From NCBI GenBank assembly GCA_944326735.1, contig CALVFC010000004.1, positions 1-32,762 of the forward strand: 32,762 nt of DNA. Direction: 5' to 3'. The notes beneath the pieces were generated by a model. That model did no database searches, was not told the origin of the DNA, and worked only from the letters and a program-made list of their open reading frames with translations. The number at the start of each line of letters is the position of its first letter. Position 1 is the stretch's first letter. Positions 7,854-16,748 of this stretch are shown here, piece by piece. The position numbers were made by a program, and so were the translations under genes. Source of the DNA: an uncultured Limosilactobacillus sp. GTDB taxonomy: Bacteria; Bacillota; Bacilli; Lactobacillales; Lactobacillaceae.

Positions 7854-9187
7854 TGATGCCAGCAAAACAAAAACGGGTACCTAAACGAATTGCCCAAACT
7901 GTTCTTAACTCTTTGAAGGGTGGGGTTGTGCCCCGAATTGGTTTACCCTACGTGACGGTGGGCCGGAAGAATGAAATTGCGGCCTTATTGCATGATGTCG
8001 ACATTATTTCTGAAGGTGGCGCTTCATTCCGTTTCATCGAAGGTCGCTATGGGTCAGGGAAGAGTTTCCTTTTACAGACTATCCGGAACTACGTCATGGA
8101 CCGCGGCTTCGTGGTGGTTGATGGTGACCTCTCACCAGAACGTCGCCTTCATGGTGGCGATGGCAAGGGTCTCGCAACCTACCGGGAACTTATTCAGAAC
8201 CTTTCCACCAAGACACGGCCAGAAGGTGGCGCCCTGAACCTTATTTTGGACCGGTGGATTAACTCAGTGCAAAGTAAAGTCGCGTCAGAGCAGGGATTGC
8301 AACCAGATGATCCTGCTTTTGAAGACGCCGTTGATAAGGAAATTTACAAGGTCATCTCATCCCTTAGTGAACTGGTTCATGGCTTTGACTTTGCCCATCT
8401 GCTGAATATGTACTATCACGCTTATGTGACCGACGACCAGGAGACGAAGGCGAAGGTAACAAAGTGGTTCCGGGGTGAATATAACCGCAAAACAGATGCT
8501 AAAAAGGAACTGGGCGTCAACATCATTATTTCTGATGATGACTGGTATGAATACCTGAAACTGTTTGCCTCATTTTTCCGGCAGGCGGGTTATCAGGGGA
8601 TGATGATCATGATCGACGAACTGGTCAACATCTACAAGATTCCGAATAGCATTAGTCGTCAGTATAACTATGAAAAGATCCTGACCATGTACAATGATAC
8701 ATTGCAAGGAAAGGCTAAGTATCTGGGCATTATCATGTGTGGGACTCCGCAAGCTATTGAAGATAAGCGGCGGGGGGTATACTCATACGAAGCACTGCGT
8801 TCACGGTTATCTTCCGGAAAGTTCTCCCGTGAAGGAGCGCGGGACATGTTTGCGCCCGTCATTCATTTGGAGCCGTTAACTGCCGAAGAAATGATGGTGT
8901 TGACGGAGAAATTAGCGAATATGCATGCAGGCTTGTATGGTTACCAACGCACCATCAGTGAAGATGACCTCGCCACCTTCATTAAAATTGAGTACGGACG
9001 CATCGGTGCCAGTTCGAACATTACGCCCCGGGAAGTCATTCGTGATTTCATCGAGTTACTCGACATCTTATGGCAGAACCCTGATACCGATGTTGAAACG
9101 CTTCTGAAGTCTGACCAATTTAACTACACTAAGTCTGAAGCAGTCTCTGATAAGAAGGATGACGGCTTCGCTGAATTTACGATTTAA
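7853..9187 (+). CDS. sngB: SngB-like ATPase (DUF2791/BrxD-like P-loop protein)
   Basis: A P-loop ATPase of the DUF2791 family, which also includes BrxD of type 2 BREX. Walker A is GRYGSGKS (about residues 64-71) and Walker B is MIMIDEL (about 251-257), both intact. Further C-terminal features are the ALRSRLSSG segment and a conserved ITPREVIRDF motif. At about 444 aa it is full length. Two ATGs (7853 and 7856) follow the GGAGGAGG site at 7841-7848; the first overlaps the sngA TGA by one base. It presumably works with the TerB protein and helicase on invading DNA. That role is inferred from characterised Shango systems. Confidence 0.85.
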   Translation: MMPAKQKRVPKRIAQTVLNSLKGGVVPRIGLPYVTVGRKNEIAALLHDVDIISEGGASFRFIEGRYGSGKSFLLQTIRNYVMDRGFVVVDGDLSPERRLHGGDGKGLATYRELIQNLSTKTRPEGGALNLILDRWINSVQSKVASEQGLQPDDPAFEDAVDKEIYKVISSLSELVHGFDFAHLLNMYYHAYVTDDQETKAKVTKWFRGEYNRKTDAKKELGVNIIISDDDWYEYLKLFASFFRQAGYQGMMIMIDELVNIYKIPNSISRQYNYEKILTMYNDTLQGKAKYLGIIMCGTPQAIEDKRRGVYSYEALRSRLSSGKFSREGARDMFAPVIHLEPLTAEEMMVLTEKLANMHAGLYGYQRTISEDDLATFIKIEYGRIGASSNITPREVIRDFIELLDILWQNPDTDVETLLKSDQFNYTKSEAVSDKKDDGFAEFTI

Positions 9188-9207
9188 ACCGAAAGGAGGG
9201 GAAAGAC

Positions 9208-11463
9208 GTGGACGTTTTCTCACGGTACGCCCCCTTTGTCCAAGACTATATTTATCGTCAGGGCTGGCAAAACCTGCGGGCAATCCAGCAAGCGGCTGGG
9301 GATGCCATCTTCAATACCGACCAAAACGTATTGCTGTCCGCGCCCACCGCGTCTGGTAAGACAGAAGCGGCCTTTTTCCCCATTCTGACCTTGCTTGATG
9401 AAGAACCCCCGTCGTCGATTGGGGCCCTCTATATTGCTCCATTGAAGGCGTTGATCAACGACCAGTACCAACGGCTCAATGACCTCTGTGCAGAACCAGG
9501 GATCAAAGTATGGCGGTGGCACGGGGATGTTGCGCAGTCGCAAAAGCGCAAATTGCTACGCCACCCATCTGGTATTTTGCAGATCACTCCCGAGTCATTG
9601 GAATCCTTAATGCTGAATAAGCATATGGATATTCCGAGCTTATTTGGCGACCTTCGTTTTATCGTGATTGATGAAATTCACTCGATGCTGCGGGGCGACC
9701 GGGGCGGACAAACCTTCTGTTTAATTGAACGGTTAGCCCGTTTAGCAGGGTGCCATCCCCGGCGGATTGGCCTTTCAGCCACGATCGGGGATCCCACAGC
9801 CGCTGCGAACTTCCTTGCCGCCGGAACCGGGAAGGGGACCATCACACCGAAGACGGGGGACACCCATGAAGTTTGGCGGCTCTCCATGGAGCATTTCTAC
9901 CAGGACCCCCACCAAGCTGGGCAGGATGATGATAGTAACGAAAACACCCAACCGGCATTGGAAGAGGCTACGGATAAAGCTCCAACAATGGCGGATCCGG
10001 GATTAGCGTATATTTTTGAACATACGCGTGGTAAAAAGTGTTTAGTCTTCACCAATAGCCGTGAAGAGTGTGAAGCGGTTTGTCAGGCACTGCGCTCTTA
10101 TTGTGCCGCTAACCATGAACCCGACCGCTTCATGATCCACCACGGGAACCTGTCGACGGCCTTTCGGGAAACGGCAGAAGAAGCGATGCGGGATGACAAT
10201 GTCATGATGACGACTTGCGCCACTGCTACCCTAGAGTTAGGAATTGATATTGGACGGCTTGAACGGGCCTTCCAAATTGAGGCGCCGTTTACCGTTTCTG
10301 GATTTCTCCAGCGGATGGGTCGGACTGGACGACGGGGCAATCCGCCAGAAATGTGGTTTGTGATGCGGGAGGAACACCCCGAGTCACGGGCAATGCTGCC
10401 GGAGCTGATTCCGTGGTCATTGATTCAGGGAATTTCCCTGGTGCAGTTGTACTTGGAAGAACGTTTCGTGGAACCACCACGGACGGGGCGCCTGCCTTAC
10501 AGCCTGCTTTACCATCAAACGATGAGCACGCTGGCCGCAGGTGGTGAAATGACACCCGCGGAATTGGCATCGCGGATCCTAACCTTGTCATACTTTGACG
10601 ACATTAGTCAGGATGACTTTAAAGTCCTTTTGCGCCACCTATTAAAGACAGATCAAATTGAACGGACCGAAAATGGTGGCCTGATTGTTGGACTTGCCGG
10701 TGAACGGGTCGTCAACAATTTCAAGTTCTACGCTGTGTTCCAGGAAAATGTGGAATACAGTGTGCACTCTGGTTCCGAAGAGCTGGGAACGATCGTTAAG
10801 CCGCCACCGGTTGGTGATAAGATTGCGATTGCCGGTCGTGTCTGGGTAGTTGAAGACGTTGACCATAAGCACCACCAGGTATACTGTCACGAGGTCAAGG
10901 GCCGGGTGCCAGCATACTTTGGCGATGTTCCTGGTGATATCCACCCGCGGATCTTGGAGCGGATGCAACAGGTTTTGAAGGAAGATAAATCATACCCGTA
11001 CCTGATGAAGAACGCGACCGCTCGCCTGAAAGAAGCGCGGGCCGCTGCACAGTCATCGGGGATGCTTGACCACCCCTTGATCAACCTTGGTGGCAAGATG
11101 TGGTGTCTCTTTCCATGGACGGGAACGTATTCGTTCTTGGCCCTGGAACGGTTGCTGCGCCGGAAGTGCGCCAAACGCCTGGGTCTCCGTGGATTTAACT
11201 CGGTACGGCCATACTACATGCAGTTTTCAATGGACGTTGATGAGCAAAAATTCTACGAAATCTTAAAAGAAGAGGCGGCAGCGGACTTTGATCCCCTCGA
11301 CTTGCTCTTTGATAAGGAAGTACCGTCATTTGACAAGTACGATCCTTACTTGCCCGATGAATTGATCCGTAAGGGCTTTGCTGAAGGAGTCTTGGATATC
11401 AAGGAAATGCGTCGTTGTGTACGACGGATTGTTCGTCAGGGCCACAGCAAATACGTAAAATAA
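9208..11463 (+). CDS. sngC: SngC-like DEAD/DEAH-box helicase (Lhr/BrxHI-like)
   Basis: A superfamily 2 helicase of 751 aa. Motifs in order are: APTASGKT at 45-52 (I), APLKAL (Ia), TPESLE (Ib), DEIH at 155-158 (II), LSATIGD at 189-195 (III), TCATATLELGIDIG (V) and QRMGRTGRRG at 368-377 (VI). It ends in a long Lhr-type C-terminal region of about 350 aa. Motif II is DEIH where DEAH or DEVH is common. GTG at 9208 is the start, behind AAAGGAGGGG, with a 20-bp gap from the ATPase gene. It closes the operon: the next element is a bidirectional terminator. Substrate and direction cannot be read from sequence. It is expected to unwind or translocate on phage DNA in the Shango complex. Confidence 0.88.
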   Translation: MDVFSRYAPFVQDYIYRQGWQNLRAIQQAAGDAIFNTDQNVLLSAPTASGKTEAAFFPILTLLDEEPPSSIGALYIAPLKALINDQYQRLNDLCAEPGIKVWRWHGDVAQSQKRKLLRHPSGILQITPESLESLMLNKHMDIPSLFGDLRFIVIDEIHSMLRGDRGGQTFCLIERLARLAGCHPRRIGLSATIGDPTAAANFLAAGTGKGTITPKTGDTHEVWRLSMEHFYQDPHQAGQDDDSNENTQPALEEATDKAPTMADPGLAYIFEHTRGKKCLVFTNSREECEAVCQALRSYCAANHEPDRFMIHHGNLSTAFRETAEEAMRDDNVMMTTCATATLELGIDIGRLERAFQIEAPFTVSGFLQRMGRTGRRGNPPEMWFVMREEHPESRAMLPELIPWSLIQGISLVQLYLEERFVEPPRTGRLPYSLLYHQTMSTLAAGGEMTPAELASRILTLSYFDDISQDDFKVLLRHLLKTDQIERTENGGLIVGLAGERVVNNFKFYAVFQENVEYSVHSGSEELGTIVKPPPVGDKIAIAGRVWVVEDVDHKHHQVYCHEVKGRVPAYFGDVPGDIHPRILERMQQVLKEDKSYPYLMKNATARLKEARAAAQSSGMLDHPLINLGGKMWCLFPWTGTYSFLALERLLRRKCAKRLGLRGFNSVRPYYMQFSMDVDEQKFYEILKEEAAADFDPLDLLFDKEVPSFDKYDPYLPDELIRKGFAEGVLDIKEMRRCVRRIVRQGHSKYVK

Positions 11464-11464
11464 G

Positions 11465-11501
11465 AAAATCTCCGTAAATCACTTTGACTTACGGAGATTT
11501 T
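11465..11501. terminator. Bidirectional terminator between sngC and the SGNH gene
   Basis: A perfect 13-bp stem (11465-11477 with 11489-11501) has A4 on one side and T4 on the other, so it can end both converging transcripts. Confidence 0.88.
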
Positions 11502-11506
11502 GCGTT

Positions 11507-12058
11507 TTATTTAATGTTTTGCTTGACTAGTTTGGCAAAGGCGGTTTGTCCAGTTGGGTTTAAGTGAATGCCGTCATCATAGAACCAGTCATGGTGTTGC
11601 TCTGCTGCTTTGTGCCAATTGATGAGGTGGACATTGCGATTGTGCTTTGCTAATTGGCGAATGGTTTGGTTGGTACTGTCTTGCCAATCAACTCCCTGAC
11701 CATAAACATTGACCCAGTAGATCTGGTGGTGTTTACCGATCCGGTTGATTAACTCTTGGCCAGTTTCCCGGGTAAAAGCACCATTTGTTCCCAGACCGAT
11801 CACGACCGTCTTCTTTAACTGACCGTTTTGCTTTAACTGATCCACAATATCATTTGCATCAGTAACCTGACGCCCTTCTTTAGCATCAACCTGAATACCA
11901 GGGAGTTGCTTTTCCAATGCCGGTTTAGCACCCAGCGTGACCGAATCACCAATCATGGTGACTGACGAGCCGCTTTTAGCGAGCACACTGTGGTTACTGA
12001 AAATGCCGACTCCTAATAAGATGGTCATGATCAACGTGACCAGCTGCCATTTTTTCAT
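11507..12058 (-). CDS. Secreted SGNH/GDSL hydrolase
   Basis: A probable extracytoplasmic ester hydrolase of 183 aa, the stand-alone form of the domain that is often fused to acyltransferase-3 (OatA-like) proteins. An N-terminal signal or membrane anchor covers about 1-28. Block I is GDSV with nucleophile S39, block III is GLGTN at 88-92, and block V is DGIH with D162 and H165; the catalytic set is complete. The ATG at 12058 follows a strong AGGAGG site. Upstream in-frame codons to 12109 lack one and overlap a minus-strand TATAAT at 12090-12095. Its natural substrate, possibly O-acetyl groups on the cell wall, is inferred. Confidence 0.85.
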   Translation of the reverse strand: MKKWQLVTLIMTILLGVGIFSNHSVLAKSGSSVTMIGDSVTLGAKPALEKQLPGIQVDAKEGRQVTDANDIVDQLKQNGQLKKTVVIGLGTNGAFTRETGQELINRIGKHHQIYWVNVYGQGVDWQDSTNQTIRQLAKHNRNVHLINWHKAAEQHHDWFYDDGIHLNPTGQTAFAKLVKQNIK

Positions 12059-12198
12059 AATGGACCTCCTGAAAATAACTTCTCTGTCCATTATAAGCGA
12101 AATATGCAAATTTAGTATTGAAGGCTATAAATTCTAAGTATTAGCAATGTCGATAATGAAAGCGATATAATTGTCATGTATTGAGAAAGGAGTGCTTA

Positions 12199-13245
12199 AT
12201 GATGAAAAAAGCCTTTTTTGCAAAAGTTGGTCAAATGGAATTAAAGGACGTTGACAAGCCAACGATCCAAGCTCCAGATGACGTCATTTTACGCATCGTC
12301 CGGACCTGTGTTTGTGGTTCTGACCTGTGGAACTTCCGGGGAATCAACCCGCTTAAGGGTGGCGAAGAAAACTCCGGTCACGAAGCGATTGCCATCGTTG
12401 ATCAAGTCGGTGACGACATTACCACTGTTAAGCCTGGCGACTTTGTAATCGCCCCATTTACTCATGGTTGTGGTCATTGTGCTGCTTGCCGGGCCGGATT
12501 TGATGGCTCCTGCCAAGACCACAGTGACAACTTTAGTAATGGTGTGCAGGCTGAATACTACCGTTTCCAACACGGCCAATGGGCATTAGTTAAGATCCCT
12601 GGTCAACCAAGTGACTATAGCGAAGGGATGCTGAAGTCCCTATTGACCTTAGCTGATGTCATGGCTACTGGTTACCACGCAGCCCGGGTTGCTAACGTTA
12701 AGCCTGGCGACAGTGTTGTTGTAATGGGTGACGGTGCCGTTGGTCTTTGTGGGATCATCTCCGCTAAGATGATGGGCGCAAAGCAAATCATCTCCACCAG
12801 TCGTCACGCTGATCGTCAAGCACTTGCTGAAGAATTTGGTGCTACTGACAACGTTGCCGTTCGTGGTGACGATGCTGTTAAGGCAATTATGGACTTGACT
12901 CACGGCCAGGGTGCAGATGCTGTTCTGGAATGTGTCGGTACGGAACAATCTACTGATACTGCGATGAAGGTTGGCCGTCCTGGTGCCATTGTTGGCCGGG
13001 TTGGTTTGCCACACACGCCAAAGCAAGACATGGCAACGCCATTCTACAAGAACACCATCGTTGCCGGTGGCCCTGCTTCCGTAACGACTTATGACAAGGC
13101 AACCCTGCTGAAGGCGGTTCTTGATGGTGAAATCAATCCTGGAAAGGTCTTCACGAAGAGCTTTACCCTGGATCAAATTGACGAAGCCTACAAGGACATG
13201 GACCAACGGAAGGTTATTAAGTCTTACGTTAAGGTTTCTGATTAA
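12199..13245 (+). CDS. Zinc-dependent alcohol dehydrogenase family protein
   Basis: A medium-chain dehydrogenase/reductase of 348 aa. The catalytic zinc ligands appear as C39 (CVCGSD) and H61-E62 (GHE). The structural zinc site is C91, C94, C97 and C105, in the order C-x2-C-x2-C-x7-C. The nucleotide-binding motif GDGAVG is at 177-182. The substrate is unknown; such proteins reduce aldehydes or oxidise polyols and alcohols with NAD(P). ATGs at 12199 and 12202 follow AAAGGAG, so the TTG at 12181 is not needed. A TATAAT at 12166-12171 is the likely -10. The gene is monocistronic, with its own terminator. Confidence 0.88.
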   Translation: MMKKAFFAKVGQMELKDVDKPTIQAPDDVILRIVRTCVCGSDLWNFRGINPLKGGEENSGHEAIAIVDQVGDDITTVKPGDFVIAPFTHGCGHCAACRAGFDGSCQDHSDNFSNGVQAEYYRFQHGQWALVKIPGQPSDYSEGMLKSLLTLADVMATGYHAARVANVKPGDSVVVMGDGAVGLCGIISAKMMGAKQIISTSRHADRQALAEEFGATDNVAVRGDDAVKAIMDLTHGQGADAVLECVGTEQSTDTAMKVGRPGAIVGRVGLPHTPKQDMATPFYKNTIVAGGPASVTTYDKATLLKAVLDGEINPGKVFTKSFTLDQIDEAYKDMDQRKVIKSYVKVSD

Positions 13246-13255
13246 TACAAAAGCG

Positions 13256-13288
13256 AAAGAGACTGAGTTAATTCTTGGTCTCTTTTTT
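13256..13288 (+). terminator. Terminator of the dehydrogenase gene
   Basis: AAAGAGAC (13256-13263) pairs with GTCTCTTT (13278-13285), and the T run continues to 13288. Confidence 0.8.
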
Positions 13289-13302
13289 CTTTTGCTTCAT
13301 TG

Positions 13303-13352
13303 TTGACAATTGTAAACATAAGAGTAAAATAATAACTGAAATTACAAATGTA
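13303..13352 (+). promoter_or_regulatory. Copper-responsive promoter with two CopY boxes
   Basis: The -35 TTGACA (13303-13308) and -10 TAAAAT (13325-13330) are 16 bases apart. Two matches to the CopY operator consensus KACANNTGTA flank the promoter: GACAATTGTA at 13305-13314, overlapping the -35, and TACAAATGTA at 13343-13352, just past the -10. Together they predict repression by CopY, relieved by copper. No copY gene lies in this window. Confidence 0.82.
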
Positions 13353-13376
13353 AACAATAAACTGAAGGAGGCAATG

Positions 13377-13751
13377 ATGATGGCTCAACTAATTACACTT
13401 ATTGTTGCGATTGTTCTAATTGCGGGCATTTTATGGTGGTTCTTTGGTAAACACCAGCAAGAAGTCAGCGACGCTACTGTTAACAATGATTCCCAATCAG
13501 CAACGGTTGTCGTTAATGGCGGTTACTCCCCAGAGACAGTTGTTTTGAAGAAGGGGGTTCCAGCAAAGTTGCAATTTAACATGAAGGATCACACGGCATG
13601 TTTGTCCCACGTGGTCTTTGATCAATTGGGGATCAATAAGGACCTTACTAAGCAAGCGGTAACGACAATTGATATTCCAACCGACCAGGCTGGTGAATAC
13701 AATTTTGCATGTGGAATGGACATGTTCCATGGGAAGGTGGTCGTTAAGTAA
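13377..13751 (+). CDS. Membrane-anchored cupredoxin-domain protein
   Basis: A 124-aa copper-binding protein with one N-terminal membrane helix (about 4-23) and a cupredoxin fold. Likely copper ligands are C75 and H78 (DHTACLSH) and a second cluster C112, M114, M116 and H118 (ACGMDMFHG). It probably hands Cu+ to the ATPase encoded next, or buffers copper at the membrane face. Three in-frame ATGs (13374, 13377, 13380) follow AAGGAGG at 13365-13371, and the second or third has the best spacing. The stop and the copA start share one base (TAATG), so translation is coupled. Confidence 0.85.
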   Translation: MMAQLITLIVAIVLIAGILWWFFGKHQQEVSDATVNNDSQSATVVVNGGYSPETVVLKKGVPAKLQFNMKDHTACLSHVVFDQLGINKDLTKQAVTTIDIPTDQAGEYNFACGMDMFHGKVVVK

Positions 13752-15679
13752 TGAAGCTTAACAGTACTAATCGCTTCTGGATTGCCTTTATTCTGACAAT
13801 CCCGATGCTGATTCAAATGTTGGCAATGCCTTTTCACTGGATGATGCCGGGCTATAACTGGGTAGCGTTGGTCACAACAACGGTTATTATGATCATCGGT
13901 GCTTGGCCATACTGGACTAGTGCGTGGGCGGCCTTTAAAAAACATAACGCGAATATGAATACGCTAGTGGCGATCGGTACTGGAATTGCTTACTTTTACA
14001 GCCTGTTTGCGATGGCGACTGGTCGGGCAGTCTACTTTGAAAGTGCGGCTTTCATCACGGTCTTCGTGTTACTCGGTGACACAATGGAAGAACGAATGCA
14101 CGACAACGCCTCAAATGCACTCCAGAAACTGTTAAAGTTGCAAGTAAAGTCGGCATTAGTACAGCGTGATGGTCACTTTGTTGAAACGCCTTTGGAAGAA
14201 GTCCAGGTTGGTGACATCATTCAAGTTAAGCCGGGTCAAAAGGTACCGGTCGATGGGGTTATTACTAGCGGTCAATCAACGGTCGATGAATCCATGATCA
14301 CTGGTGAAAGTATGCCAGTTCAAAAGCGCGTTGGCGACCAGGTTGTTGGGTCCACCATTAACGGTGATGGGGCGATTGAGTTCCGGGCCACGAAGGTTGG
14401 TAATGATACGATGCTGGCCCAGATTGTGGAAATGGTTAAGAAGGCGCAAACCAGTCACGCGCCGATTCAAAACCTCACCGACCGCATCTCTCAGATCTTT
14501 GTCCCAGCTGTCTTGATAATTGCGATCGTTACTTTTGCGGTGTGGTTCGTCTTCTTGCATGCAACAGCAGTCCAGGCAATGCTCTTTGCCGTGGCGGTGG
14601 TGGTTATTGCCTGCCCATGTGCGTTAGGATTGGCAACCCCCACGGCTCTGATGGTCGGTACCGGTCGCGCTGCTAAGATGGGTGTGTTAATCAAGGATGG
14701 CACCGCACTCGAAGAAATTGAAGACGTCAAAACCATTATCTTTGATAAAACCGGGACAATCACCAAAGGGCAACCGGAAGTTACTGATATTGTCGGCAAT
14801 CAATCCCGGGTATTACGGATTGCGGCCAGTCTAGAAGCTTCGTCTGAACACCCGTTGGCGGCCGCAATTATGAGCAAAGCTAAAGACGAACAGGTGGATT
14901 ACCCATCCGCAACCGCCTTTCAAGCACTTGAAGGGCGGGGCGTTACGGCAAAGGTCGATGGTGAAGTGGCCTTTGTCGGGAATGAACGCCTGACTGCAGA
15001 TTACCAATTGCCAAGCCAGATGAAGCACCAATTGGATGAGCTTCAAGCGGCCGCCAAGACGGTTGTTATTGTTGGTTATGCCGGTCAGGTGATTGGTTTA
15101 ATTGCTATTCAGGATGCGCCTAAGCCTAGTTCCGCAGCGGCAATTGCGGCTTTGAAGGCCCGGGGCTTGAAGACCGTAATGCTGACGGGGGATAACCAGC
15201 GGGTGGCCGATGCGATTGCCCAACAGGTGGGCATTGATCAGGTCATTGCAGGAGTCCTTCCTAACCAGAAGGCAGAACAAGTTCAAGCGTTACAAAAAGA
15301 GGGCAAGGTTGCCTTTGTCGGGGATGGTATTAATGATGCACCAGCATTGACGACTGCAGACGTTGGCATTGCAATGGGTTCAGGCACGGACATTGCAATT
15401 GAGTCTGGTTCCATCGTTCTTGTCCAAAATGACTTGAATGGTGTTGTACGAGCTCTTGATATCTCCAAGAAGACCTTTAACCGGATTAAGCTCAACCTAT
15501 TCTGGGCACTAATTTACAACCTGATTGGGATTCCGATTGCGGCAGGGCTCTTTGTCTCCTTCGGCTTGCAACTCAGTCCAGAGATTGCTGCACTAGCCAT
15601 GGCCTTTAGTTCGGTTTCCGTGGTTACGTCATCATTGCTCCTGAATCGGGTTAAGATTGCTGGAACTGTTACTGCATAA
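13751..15679 (+). CDS. copA: Copper-exporting P1B-type ATPase
   Basis: A heavy-metal P-type ATPase that pumps Cu+ out of the cytoplasm. The transmembrane metal motif CPC is at 288-290 ([15 protein letters not shown]), the phosphorylated aspartate is D332 in DKTGT, the TGES dephosphorylation motif is present, SEHPLAAAI carries the P1B His-Pro, and GDGIND completes the P domain. At 642 aa it lacks the usual N-terminal CxxC metal-binding domains of CopA. The separate cupredoxin protein encoded upstream may take their place (inference). It is co-transcribed with that gene from the CopY-box promoter and ends in a perfect 17-bp terminator. Confidence 0.93.
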   Translation: MKLNSTNRFWIAFILTIPMLIQMLAMPFHWMMPGYNWVALVTTTVIMIIGAWPYWTSAWAAFKKHNANMNTLVAIGTGIAYFYSLFAMATGRAVYFESAAFITVFVLLGDTMEERMHDNASNALQKLLKLQVKSALVQRDGHFVETPLEEVQVGDIIQVKPGQKVPVDGVITSGQSTVDESMITGESMPVQKRVGDQVVGSTINGDGAIEFRATKVGNDTMLAQIVEMVKKAQTSHAPIQNLTDRISQIFVPAVLIIAIVTFAVWFVFLHATAVQAMLFAVAVVVIACPCALGLATPTALMVGTGRAAKMGVLIKDGTALEEIEDVKTIIFDKTGTITKGQPEVTDIVGNQSRVLRIAASLEASSEHPLAAAIMSKAKDEQVDYPSATAFQALEGRGVTAKVDGEVAFVGNERLTADYQLPSQMKHQLDELQAAAKTVVIVGYAGQVIGLIAIQDAPKPSSAAAIAALKARGLKTVMLTGDNQRVADAIAQQVGIDQVIAGVLPNQKAEQVQALQKEGKVAFVGDGINDAPALTTADVGIAMGSGTDIAIESGSIVLVQNDLNGVVRALDISKKTFNRIKLNLFWALIYNLIGIPIAAGLFVSFGLQLSPEIAALAMAFSSVSVVTSSLLLNRVKIAGTVTA

Positions 15680-15702
15680 ATTTATTGATTATTATTATGA
15701 TT

Positions 15703-15746
15703 AAAAGCCGGACAATGAACCATACTAGATTCATTGTCCGGCTTTT
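15703..15746. terminator. Bidirectional terminator between copA and the TA pair
   Basis: A perfect 17-bp inverted repeat (15703-15719 with 15730-15746) starts with AAAA and ends with TTTT, lying between convergent genes. Confidence 0.9.
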
Positions 15747-15759
15747 GTAGAACTTTCAT

Positions 15760-16035
15760 TTAATTAGCCTTTGATAGTGGCGATATAGATAATCGTATTT
15801 GAAGCCCTAGACCGGCAGCATATTTATTAAGGGTTGTTAATGTAGGAATAGAATCTAAGGCTTCCAGTTTTGCTAATTGGGGTTGAGACATGTGAATTCT
15901 TTTTGCAAAAGCAGATTGTGAGATTCCTTGCTTAATTCTTTGCGCTTCTAAGAAAGATAAAGTGTCTATAATTGAAAGCTCTTCTTTTGTTGCAACTGTT
16001 TGATTGTTGTCAATGTTTTCCCATTTCTTCATCAT
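15760..16035 (-). CDS. HigA-like antitoxin, XRE-family regulator
   Basis: A 91-aa DNA-binding antitoxin. A helix-turn-helix lies in the segment ISQSAFAKRIHMSQPQLAKLE-like (about residues 38-58), followed by a short domain that would hold the toxin. It starts at 16035 with an ATGA overlap of the toxin stop, so the two proteins are translationally coupled, with toxin first as in HigBA systems. It likely represses its own promoter by binding the palindrome at 16425-16440. The locus is more AT-rich than its neighbours, which suggests acquisition. Confidence 0.85.
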   Translation of the reverse strand: MMKKWENIDNNQTVATKEELSIIDTLSFLEAQRIKQGISQSAFAKRIHMSQPQLAKLEALDSIPTLTTLNKYAAGLGLQIRLSISPLSKAN

Positions 16036-16397
16036 TTACCCTTCCTTTCATACCAGTCGTCTAAAAGGGATAACGCTTTTTCAATTTGCCTTGGGTCGGT
16101 TTCATTGCTTTTCTTTGTGTAATGATTGAGCAGTATGAATTTGTTTTGGTGCCAAACACCATAAAATACTCTTTCTGGCATGGGTCTTAATTCCCATATT
16201 TGGTGTCGATACCCCTTTAATTTTTTGGATTGCGGTGAATGTAACATTGGCCCAAGACTCTTCAACAGATTGATTTGATGGCGCATTTTCACATAAGTTG
16301 CTTTGTCTTGCTTTTGTTTACTGTGGGAAATTCGTAAAAAATAGTCAAAAGTCTCACTATGACTATTCTTATCCTCATAAAAAATTACTTGATACAT
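16032..16397 (-). CDS. RelE/HigB-type toxin (Gp49 family)
   Basis: A predicted ribosome-dependent mRNA endonuclease of 121 aa. The family pattern is visible as KKLKGYRHQIWELRPMPERVFYGVWHQNKFILLNHYTKKS, with the basic/aromatic residues (Arg and Tyr after the ELRP motif, and the later HYTKK) that this family uses for catalysis; I give the stretch here only as motifs KKLKG, IWELRP and LLNHYTKK to be checked. It is first in the pair and overlaps the antitoxin by four bases. No frameshift is visible, so it should be active. The target of cleavage and whether it aids phage defence cannot be told. Confidence 0.82.
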   Translation of the reverse strand: MYQVIFYEDKNSHSETFDYFLRISHSKQKQDKATYVKMRHQINLLKSLGPMLHSPQSKKLKGYRHQIWELRPMPERVFYGVWHQNKFILLNHYTKKSNETDPRQIEKALSLLDDWYERKGK

Positions 16398-16422
16398 AGC
16401 CCTTTTCCTTATTATAACTCAT

Positions 16423-16454
16423 TTGCTATAAAATTATAGCATGATTGCTATAAT
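16423..16454 (-). promoter_or_regulatory. TA promoter with autoregulatory operator
   Basis: The inverted repeat GCTATAA-aa-TTATAGC (16425-16440) contains the minus-strand -10 TATAAT (16433-16438). A third half-site, TTGCTATAA, recurs at 16446-16454. Overlap with the -10 predicts repression by the antitoxin. Confidence 0.65.
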
Positions 16455-16602
16455 TTGAATACAAAGAAATTGAATGGGTACCAATTGGAGTTGTATTAAT
16501 GATAGCAGTTGTTTAGTATGAAAACCGTGATCATTTATATTTAGAATCTACTTACCGTTTCTTAATCCTTTTGAAAATTCACGAGCAATATTTTTAAGCC
16601 CT

Positions 16603-16748
16603 TTGCTGTCTTTGTGAATGTGATACAATGGTGTATGAATGCTGTTGAAAAACAGTAGAACGATACCATGAAGTCGGGATCAGGCTGGTCCCGGGTCATC
16701 CTCATTTAAGTGGGTGTAGTTCAAAAATACATAAAGGGAGTTTTTCTT
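16603..16748 (+). promoter_or_regulatory. efp promoter and leader
   Basis: An extended -10 TGaTACAAT (16621-16629) has a weak TTGCTG -35 at 16603-16608 (15-base spacer). The roughly 110-base leader holds a CTGTT-gaaa-AACAG hairpin and a GGGATCaggctgGTCCC hairpin but no recognised riboswitch. The rest of 16455-16602 shows nothing I can name. Confidence 0.45.

Noticed and set aside
5928..11463. BREX type 2 system
   Set aside because: The ATPase and helicase resemble BrxD and BrxHI, but no pglX methyltransferase, pglZ, brxC or brxA is present; the three-gene TerB set fits Shango better.
12649..13206. Long open frame antisense to the dehydrogenase
   Set aside because: It has no ribosome site and no recognisable protein; the dehydrogenase on the other strand explains the codon bias.
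16630..16748. Riboswitch in the efp leader
   Set aside because: Only two short hairpins are present, with no core of a known class.
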